Shown here piece after piece: positions 58,579-64,000 of a DNA stretch of 64,000 nt. The position numbers were made by a program, and so were the translations under genes. The notes below the pieces were generated by a model. It was not told the origin of the DNA, did no database searches, and worked only from the letters and a program-made list of their open reading frames with translations. Source of the stretch: a virus; the IMG/VR virus record IMGVR_UViG_3300033146_001182, positions 1-64,000 of that record. The stretch is one strand, 5' to 3'. The first letter of the stretch is position 1. Each line of letters opens with the position of its first letter.

Positions 58579-58785
58579 TTATCCAAAATATACATTACTC
58601 ACAAAATTCTCGTAATCTGGTTGCCAGACTACATCTACAGTGTCACCAATCATTTGTTCAATACTTGCTGTGGTATCCCACTTTTGTTGAGCATTGAATG
58701 CTTCTTGGAATGTTTCAAAGAGTTGTGGAAGTGATTGATTCCATTCTTTGTGAACGACTTTATAGACACCTTCATAGTTTTTCAT
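58579..58785 (-). CDS. Small hypothetical protein, 68 aa
   Basis: Starts at ATG 58785 after AAAAGGAAAAA. Trp-containing acidic protein; no recognised family. Own promoter and terminator make it a single-gene unit. Confidence 0.6.
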   Translation of the reverse strand: MKNYEGVYKVVHKEWNQSLPQLFETFQEAFNAQQKWDTTASIEQMIGDTVDVVWQPDYENFVSNVYFG

Positions 58786-58823
58786 TTTTTTTCCTTTTAC
58801 GTTAGGGGTTAAAAGATACATAC

Positions 58824-58852
58824 ATATTAACCTATTAAGATTGATATGTAAA
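58824..58852 (-). promoter_or_regulatory. GTTTACAT-type promoter
   Basis: TTTACA, 17 bases, TAATAT on the minus strand, upstream of the 68-residue gene. Confidence 0.7.
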
Positions 58853-59749
58853 CTAGTATAATTCTAAAAGTTTATTTTCCACATTTGTAAAATTTTCCAT
58901 ATACTCTGGCCATTTATATTTGTTAATAAACTTATAAATGTTATCTGGTGAAGGATAAACATAATTATCATATTCACGATTAATTCTTCGTTTAATTTCT
59001 TCTGGTATACGACCCAAATCCATTAAATTACGATTAAACTCATATCGTTCTCGTAAATTATTTTCATCCAACCATTTATCCAAACCAGTGGCAATAACTT
59101 TTTCATATGCCTTCTCACCAAATCCTGGTTTCTTCTTTCCATCAGGAAAATCTAAAGGTGTTTTAATATTGTAAATATTGTCTTTAGTTTGACCCCGTAA
59201 TGTTTGTTCAACTATAAACAATTCAGGATTAGGATGTTCTACTTCTGTTTTTTTCAAAGGATTATAAATTTTCACTCTTGGTGAACATAATTGTAAAAAA
59301 TCCTTATCTGTTGAAATGATATAAAAATCTTGTGGTTTTGTCAAGGCTAATACACCAATAATGTCATCACCCTCAGCATCTTCAACTTTGATTACCTTAA
59401 AAGGAAGGTTTTCTTTTAATTCTAACATAAAAGAATCATAAACATCAAAATACTCATCCCAATCTAAATCAATCTTTTCTCTACTAGATTTACGATTAGC
59501 TTTATATTTTGTCCAATATAATTTTCGCCATGAACGTCTTGAGTCCATAGCGAGAATTATTTCACCGACTTCACCTTGTTTATGTTTGAATAGAGATTTA
59601 TAGATAGAATCAAATATTCTATATTTCATAATCTCGTAGTTTTTTTCTATAACATGTGTTTTATCTTTTGGGTCCATTATCAAGATATCAGGACCGAAAA
59701 GATTTCTGATTGCTAGGTTATTAGCATCAAAACAAATTGTTTTTTTCAT
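58853..59749 (-). CDS. rnh: RNase H / 5' flap nuclease, T4 Rnh type
   Basis: 298 residues (T4 Rnh 305). FEN-1/PIN-like metal sites include D8 in CFDANN, AMDSRRSWRKLYWTKYKANR near 68-87, VEDAEGDDIIG and STDKDFLQLC. It removes RNA primers and flaps from Okazaki fragments. Confidence 0.9.
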   Translation of the reverse strand: MKKTICFDANNLAIRNLFGPDILIMDPKDKTHVIEKNYEIMKYRIFDSIYKSLFKHKQGEVGEIILAMDSRRSWRKLYWTKYKANRKSSREKIDLDWDEYFDVYDSFMLELKENLPFKVIKVEDAEGDDIIGVLALTKPQDFYIISTDKDFLQLCSPRVKIYNPLKKTEVEHPNPELFIVEQTLRGQTKDNIYNIKTPLDFPDGKKKPGFGEKAYEKVIATGLDKWLDENNLRERYEFNRNLMDLGRIPEEIKRRINREYDNYVYPSPDNIYKFINKYKWPEYMENFTNVENKLLELY

Positions 59750-59779
59750 GTAAATTCTCCAAAATTAGATTTATGGAAA

Positions 59780-59808
59780 ATTATACAATATACTACCCTA
59801 TATGTAAA
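59780..59808 (-). promoter_or_regulatory. GTTTACAT-type promoter of rnh
   Basis: TTTACA, 17 bases, TATAAT on the minus strand. Confidence 0.8.
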
Positions 59809-59810
59809 CT

Positions 59811-60155
59811 CTATTTAACTCGTCTAATATATTTTTTACCATCATCATCAGTATGTCTAATGAAAAATGGTCTGTTATATTTTGTTTTTGACATATACTG
59901 TTGTGCATTTGAACCTGACTTAAAACGTAAACGTCTCCGTCCATCTTGCATATTCTGATAGAACTCACCTTGATCTACATCAAAACAAGGAAACTCATCT
60001 TTGCCCTGTTTGATTACATCATCCGCACGAACATCAGCAACATCTGTTTCAAATCCTGATTGTGAGTTATCTCCACCATCAGCAACATCACTTGATCCCA
60101 TTGTCACATTTTCAGGGGTATGTGTATCACCTGACCCTGTTAAAAATTCACCCAT
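59811..60155 (-). CDS. Hypothetical protein between rnh and gp32
   Basis: 114 residues. Disordered acidic N-terminus, then FPCFDVDQGEFYQNMQDGRR and a basic KYIRRVK end. Occupies the region where T4 carries dsbA, 33 and 59, but I cannot assign any of these. Confidence 0.6.
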   Translation of the reverse strand: MGEFLTGSGDTHTPENVTMGSSDVADGGDNSQSGFETDVADVRADDVIKQGKDEFPCFDVDQGEFYQNMQDGRRRLRFKSGSNAQQYMSKTKYNRPFFIRHTDDDGKKYIRRVK

Positions 60156-60699
60156 TATTTCTTTCCTCCTTTTCTCTTATGCAATAATCTATTATTTTGT
60201 CTAACCGTTCTTCCGTGATAGGCATAGATGTTTTATATCTAACCTCTTTTACTTTTCTAAATATTCTTTTACATAAATCTCTATCAAAATCTGATTGTAT
60301 TTCTTCACCTTCTTTAATACCAACCGTTCTTTTTGCAGCTTTACCTAACGATTTCAATGTTTTATCTAATACAGTATTTCTTTCTTTCTTACCAATACGT
60401 TTCGTTGTCTTTTTTCCTGTATCAACATTTTTAGTAGTAACCGACCCTGTAATTTCAATACGAGCAGAAGGTCCGTCCTCAAATACCTTTTTAATCCGTT
60501 TATATTTAATTCTTGTAGTGGAATCCATTTCCATATACGTCTTAAATAGTTGTGATTTGAACCCACCACCTTTTTCCAATTTTGTTATGAATTCATCAAA
60601 TCTTTTATTGTCAGTTAAAAGGTCTTCCCTCATAGCTTCCAATAAAAAAATCATAACAATATCAGCATATTCTTCTGGATCAACAAGTATTTGACTCAT
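60148..60699 (-). CDS. Hypothetical protein, 183 aa
   Basis: Mostly helical, basic in the middle (KKTTKRIGKKERN) with a C-terminal charged helix. No recognised domain. Eight-base overlap with the next gene. Confidence 0.6.
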   Translation of the reverse strand: MSQILVDPEEYADIVMIFLLEAMREDLLTDNKRFDEFITKLEKGGGFKSQLFKTYMEMDSTTRIKYKRIKKVFEDGPSARIEITGSVTTKNVDTGKKTTKRIGKKERNTVLDKTLKSLGKAAKRTVGIKEGEEIQSDFDRDLCKRIFRKVKEVRYKTSMPITEERLDKIIDYCIREKEERNNG

Positions 60700-60962
60700 A
60701 TAATCAGTCTCACAGTATCATGTTTTTTTAATTGTTTATTCATTCTCTTAAATGATAATTTAGTTTTTGCTGGTTCTCTATAATAAACTGTTCTAAGATC
60801 ACCCAAAGGTCTTTTTGCTATATGTCTAAGAAAATCATCAAACTCTTCTGTATATATAACCTCTTTATCTTCCAATAATAATGCTTTATTTTCCTGTGTA
60901 ATTTTAATCAAATACAACATTATTGTTTCGTGAAATTCGTCTCTTGTTAAATTAAGATTCAT
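60696..60962 (-). CDS. Hypothetical protein, 88 aa
   Basis: Small helical protein (MNLNLTRDEFHETIMLYLIK). Size and place between rnh and gp32 would suit a gp33-like late coactivator, but no gp33 signature was recognised. Confidence 0.55.
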   Translation of the reverse strand: MNLNLTRDEFHETIMLYLIKITQENKALLLEDKEVIYTEEFDDFLRHIAKRPLGDLRTVYYREPAKTKLSFKRMNKQLKKHDTVRLII

Positions 60963-61486
60963 AAACTTTTAATATCCTCTGGTGAGATTGTATTCAAAAA
61001 CTCTTCCATATCAAATAAATGACATATAGGTAATTCATATTGATTACCCCATGACATAGTAATTGATGGTATATGTTGTAATTTTTGTTTTAATACACCT
61101 TTTAGTTCAGAAATACCAATAAGTGCATTATATTGTTTTTTCTTATATATTAACATAGGCAACTTATCTGCCCTATTTGCATCATTTACACATTGTTCCC
61201 AAAATAGTCTTATCTCGTCATTCTTTACACCTTTTAAGTGTTTATGAAAATTACTATTTGGATAACCATTCTTTGCTTCTATACTAAACTTATCTGTTAA
61301 AAATGCACCTTCTGGTCTAAATGCCATAATATCACCAGAAAGTTCTTTATTTTCTTCTGATATAGTAGCAATTGCTCCACTCCCAGGCATTCTCCACCAA
61401 ACATAAGGTTTTTCTTTACCTGTCAACCATTTTGTAAGTGTTTTGGCAATTTCTCGTTCCCAATTACTTCCTTTCCCTGACTTCAT
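60959..61486 (-). CDS. Holliday-junction-resolvase-like PD-(D/E)XK nuclease
   Basis: 175 residues from ATG 61486. KGSNWEREIAKTL (E10), WRMPGSGA (31-38), GDIMAF (51-56) and FSIEAKNG (E70, K72) form the E-GD-ExK core of Hjc/RecU-type resolvases. It may cut branched recombination intermediates. Confidence 0.7.
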   Translation of the reverse strand: MKSGKGSNWEREIAKTLTKWLTGKEKPYVWWRMPGSGAIATISEENKELSGDIMAFRPEGAFLTDKFSIEAKNGYPNSNFHKHLKGVKNDEIRLFWEQCVNDANRADKLPMLIYKKKQYNALIGISELKGVLKQKLQHIPSITMSWGNQYELPICHLFDMEEFLNTISPEDIKSL

Positions 61487-61619
61487 TATCATCATCCACA
61501 ATAAACAAATTCTTTTCTTCTTCAAAAAAGTCTACTGATTTATTTTTTTCCTTCACGGATTTAGTTTCCCATTCATATGTTCCTTGATATGTTCCTTGAT
61601 TATTGGTTGTCCACCACAT
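61464..61619 (-). CDS. Small hypothetical protein, 51 aa
   Basis: MWWTTNNQGTYQGTYEWETK with a duplicated QGTY unit, then an acidic tail. Its ATG follows the upstream TGA by one base and its end overlaps the resolvase start. Confidence 0.5.
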   Translation of the reverse strand: MWWTTNNQGTYQGTYEWETKSVKEKNKSVDFFEEEKNLFIVDDDNEVRERK

Positions 61620-61620
61620 A

Positions 61621-62151
61621 TCACCGTTCAATTACACCTTCCACTGATTCCAAAATTATGATGGCATTTTCTTCATCAAAACTTTCACCAGATTCATATA
61701 AAATATCATTTGCAATATCTTGTATTGTATAATTCTTATTAAAATGATCCTTAAATCCTTGAATGTTAACAGGAATATATTTATCCTTTTCCTTTAATCC
61801 TCTTATACCTGTATTTAGAAGTTTATATGCCCAATCAAAAAGAATATCTTTAACTTTTTTAGTCATCTGTTTAATATTAACAGAATAACCTTTATTGTCA
61901 TATCGTCTAACTCTAATCCACCCTTTATTTACAACATCTTTTATGATCTCTTCACGAGCTTTACCTTCAATACCAAGTGGTTCATTATACTTATCATAAA
62001 TCTCTTTAATTTTATCTTCTGTATATCCAAACTTTTTGGGATTACTAATGATTAATTGAATATGATTAGTTCCTACCTCAACAACTTCACCATATGGAGA
62101 AATCCAATATGCCTGTGAATTAGCTTCTTGTAGATATGTTTGATATTTCAT
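61621..62151 (-). CDS. Capsid-targeted protein candidate, 176 aa
   Basis: MKYQTYLQEANSQAYW is a strong capsid-targeting match (LQE then A). The following WISPYGEVVEVGTNHIQLII, EPLGIEGKAREEIIKDVVNK and GWIRVRRYDNKGYSV recall a recurring phage family without known function. Both a GTTTACAT-type promoter and a late promoter lie upstream. Confidence 0.7.
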   Translation of the reverse strand: MKYQTYLQEANSQAYWISPYGEVVEVGTNHIQLIISNPKKFGYTEDKIKEIYDKYNEPLGIEGKAREEIIKDVVNKGWIRVRRYDNKGYSVNIKQMTKKVKDILFDWAYKLLNTGIRGLKEKDKYIPVNIQGFKDHFNKNYTIQDIANDILYESGESFDEENAIIILESVEGVIER

Positions 62152-62184
62152 CTGTTCTCCTTATAGTAATAGGGTTTAACTAAT

Positions 62185-62213
62185 ATAATACATTATTAAT
62201 ATTGAAATGTAAA
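62185..62213 (-). promoter_or_regulatory. GTTTACAT-type promoter
   Basis: TTTACA, 17 bases, TATTAT on the minus strand, just downstream of the gp32 terminator. Confidence 0.7.
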
Positions 62214-62214
62214 T

Positions 62215-62256
62215 AAAAAATAAGGTTCATCAGTATTTATACCAATGAACCTTATT
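62215..62256 (-). terminator. Terminator of gp32 with a late promoter in its loop
   Basis: 12-bp stem (AATAAGGTTCAT and complement, arms 62219-62230 and 62245-62256) with a 14-base loop and a TTATTTTTTATTT tract on the minus strand. Confidence 0.9.
62234..62241 (-). promoter_or_regulatory. T4-type late promoter inside terminator loop
   Basis: TATAAATA on the minus strand within the loop of the gp32 terminator, upstream of the capsid-targeted gene. Confidence 0.75.
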
Positions 62257-62281
62257 AATTTATCTATCTAAAAGAAGACTA

Positions 62282-63253
62282 TTACAAGTCTTGAAGTTCA
62301 GCCAACAAAGCATCAGTATTATCTTCACTTTCCTCAGTTTGTAATACTGTTTGAGTTGGTTCATTTGTTGCATCCTCAGATGGTTGTACAACAGTAGTAT
62401 TTTCCTGAACTGGTTCGGATTGTTGAGTTGTTGGTGCTGGTGTTGACCCACCAGAACGCCATACTTTTTCAAATTGATGTCCAACATCATCCCACATCAT
62501 TTCAGTTTTAAGAAGTTTTTCATGTTCATCAACAGACAATTTCAAACTCTTAATATATTCATCAAGATTATATCGTTCAGACATGATTTTTTCAATCTCT
62601 TCTTCGGTATCAGCCAATGGTGATGAACGTCTTGAAAACATTGTATCCCCATAATCTGGCCATACTTTACCATTTTTATCTTGTGGTTTAGCTTTAATTT
62701 TAAGAATGAAATCATATCCATCTTCTGGATCAAAAATTGCCATACCGTAACCTTGTTCGGTATCAGTAATCTCATTTTTGATTTTTGATTCTACTGTGGC
62801 AGGAAACTCATACAATCTAACTTTACCAGTTACTTTGTATTTGTCATCTTTAATTTCGGCATCACGAGGATCTTCAACAATATAAACATTTGAAACATAG
62901 CGTTCTTTACGTTTATATTCACCAGCCTTACGTTTGTCTGATTCATTACCTTGATACAACATTTTGGTTGCTTCACACCAAGGACAGAATTTATCCATAC
63001 CATGAGTTTTTTCACACAAGAAATACTTAAAAGTTTCTCCTGATTTGAAACCATGATACATATACTTTTTATAGAAACCATTTTCAATATCAGGCAACAA
63101 ACGAACTTTATATTCTTTTGCCTTATCTACTGTTCCCATTTTAGGGTTTTTCCATTTATTATAAAAACCCCCAACTTCTTGTTCCTGTTCTGCTTCTTTG
63201 GTCTTTTCATTCGCAAACATCTCATACGAATCTTTCTTTAGCCATTTTGACAT
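62282..63253 (-). CDS. 32: Single-stranded DNA-binding protein, T4 gp32 type
   Basis: 323 residues. The zinc site FLCEKTHGMDKFCPWC gives C80, H84, C90 and C93, followed by the OB-fold core and a long acidic Ser/Thr/Gln-rich tail ending DNTDALLAELQDL, used for protein contacts in T4. The 5' leader has repeated ACAGT units. It coats single-stranded DNA in replication and recombination. Confidence 0.9.
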   Translation of the reverse strand: MSKWLKKDSYEMFANEKTKEAEQEQEVGGFYNKWKNPKMGTVDKAKEYKVRLLPDIENGFYKKYMYHGFKSGETFKYFLCEKTHGMDKFCPWCEATKMLYQGNESDKRKAGEYKRKERYVSNVYIVEDPRDAEIKDDKYKVTGKVRLYEFPATVESKIKNEITDTEQGYGMAIFDPEDGYDFILKIKAKPQDKNGKVWPDYGDTMFSRRSSPLADTEEEIEKIMSERYNLDEYIKSLKLSVDEHEKLLKTEMMWDDVGHQFEKVWRSGGSTPAPTTQQSEPVQENTTVVQPSEDATNEPTQTVLQTEESEDNTDALLAELQDL

Positions 63254-63330
63254 AATTTACTTCTCCCTTTACTGTTATTTGATTTTATTACTGTGATCAA
63301 ACTCTCTACTGAATTCACTGTAATACTGTT

Positions 63331-63359
63331 ATTATACTGTATTTTATCTTAAATGTAAA
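63331..63359 (-). promoter_or_regulatory. GTTTACAT-type promoter of gp32
   Basis: TTTACA, 17 bases, TATAAT on the minus strand, followed by a leader with repeated ACAGT units. Confidence 0.8.
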
Positions 63360-63376
63360 TCTATGTTATATATTTT

Positions 63377-63718
63377 TTAGTGTAATATTTCCCATTGAAA
63401 TTGTAAATCCAACTCTGGTAATGAACTAATTTTATCACTTTTAACTATATTAGAATATGTTGATTCATGTCCTTCTCCATCACTTGCAGTCACAGCAAAC
63501 CAATGTTCTTCATCATCAGGTAAATTGGCAATCTCAAAATTAAGAACATTCCCTGCAACAACGCTATTTTTGAATGGTGGAGTGGGTTGATTATCCCAAT
63601 ATAAAGTATATGACACCACACTAGAAGTAGGACTAGGGTCCCAACTTAATTTAACATCTTTGGCATTTACTGCCGTAACCATTAAAATAACTAATAGAAA
63701 CGGCAGTAATCTTTTCAC
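63377..63718 (-). CDS. Secreted fibronectin-type-III-like protein
   Basis: 113 residues from GTG 63718. The N-terminus VKRLLPFLLVILMVTAVNA is a signal peptide. The remainder is one Fn3-like domain: VKLSWDPSPTSSVVSYTLYW and HWFAVTASDGEGHESTYSNI. A TTG start at 63754 would lengthen it by 12 residues and weaken the signal. A periplasmic or surface role is inferred. Confidence 0.65.
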   Translation of the reverse strand: MKRLLPFLLVILMVTAVNAKDVKLSWDPSPTSSVVSYTLYWDNQPTPPFKNSVVAGNVLNFEIANLPDDEEHWFAVTASDGEGHESTYSNIVKSDKISSLPELDLQFQWEILH

Positions 63719-63738
63719 CCAACTCTTGATCTTGAACC

Positions 63739-64000
63739 TTAAATTGTTGACCAAGTAATTGTAAAATCGAGAGCGGGTGCGGTAAAATTTTCCTCTAAAA
63801 TAAAAAAACGACCCGATTCAATATCCAAATTATCATCTTTATAATAAGTCAATTCTAATTTATGTAATCCACCATACAACTCATCTGTCAAATAATTGAA
63901 ATCTGGTTGATCAATATCAGTCATTACCTTTACATCATTATCATAAAGGTTAAACTTGATGTCTGTTAAATCATCTGAAGTATTAATTAAAACTCGTATT
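63739..64000 (-). CDS. C-terminal part of a protein cut by the window edge
   Basis: The frame stays open from the window edge through the ATG at 63924, so only the last 86 codons are visible. The sequence is acidic and beta-rich (LHKLELTYYKDDN, ESGRFFILEENFTAPALDFT), similar in style to tail proteins. Identity unknown. Confidence 0.55.
   Translation of the reverse strand, partial: IRVLINTSDDLTDIKFNLYDNDVKVMTDIDQPDFNYLTDELYGGLHKLELTYYKDDNLDIESGRFFILEENFTAPALDFTITWSTI

Overview
The window is a strongly AT-rich, gene-dense piece of a large tailed-phage genome, from a virulent myovirus of the T4 superfamily. Recognisable T4-type replication and recombination proteins are spread over it: DNA polymerase gp43, sliding clamp gp45, clamp loader gp44 and gp62, helicase gp41, primase gp61, single-strand binding protein gp32, UvsW, UvsY and RNase H. 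T4-type late promoters (TATAAATA) occur beside sigma70-type early promoters. A phage-encoded LpxC and a spanin pair point to a Gram-negative host. Both window edges cut through genes, and I saw no tRNA or CRISPR array.

Layout. 1-5243 (+): a tight operon with a DHH phosphoesterase, a HAD phosphatase, two small proteins, a RimK-like ATP-grasp/retropepsin fusion, an ADP-ribosyltransferase-like protein and LpxC. 5286-13017 (-): short early genes behind near-consensus promoters with a shared leader sequence, then a second DHH protein, a lytic transglycosylase, a nucleotidyltransferase and a protein phosphatase. 13079-21528 (-): virion and tail-fibre genes. 21602-34751 (-): a ClpP-like protease, gp43, a DruA-like (DUF4338) protein with a PD-(D/E)XK nuclease, a metallophosphoesterase, a degenerate uracil-DNA-glycosylase-like protein, thioredoxin and gp41. 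34859-37055 (+): a small unknown gene, UvsY and UvsW. 37072-41981 (-): a cluster of putative capsid-packaged proteins, then spanins and a small membrane protein (holin candidate). 42085-45170 (-): a four-gene ubiquitin-like module (JAMM protease, E1-like, E2-like candidate, beta-grasp modifier), each gene with its own promoter and three of them followed by a clear terminator. 45321-54275 (-): gp45, a Dam-type methyltransferase, gp62, gp44, HU, a possible non-coding RNA, zinc-ribbon proteins, an SNase-like nuclease, a glycosyltransferase-like protein and gp61. 54257-64000 (-): an HTH protein, class II ribonucleotide reductase, dUTPase, RNase H, a resolvase-like nuclease, gp32 and a truncated structural-looking gene.

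Two themes stand out. First, at least a dozen unrelated proteins start with a T4-like capsid-targeting sequence, roughly M-K-x-x-x-Y-L-x-E followed by A, S or G, which matches the T4 prohead-protease site (L/I)-x-E. They are candidates for proteins packaged in the head and injected with the DNA. Second, the phage carries what looks like a complete ubiquitin-like conjugation/deconjugation cassette. Regulation is also unusual: in four places a promoter is embedded in an inverted repeat or terminator that also covers a ribosome-binding site or start site, recalling the way T4 gene e is restricted to late transcripts.
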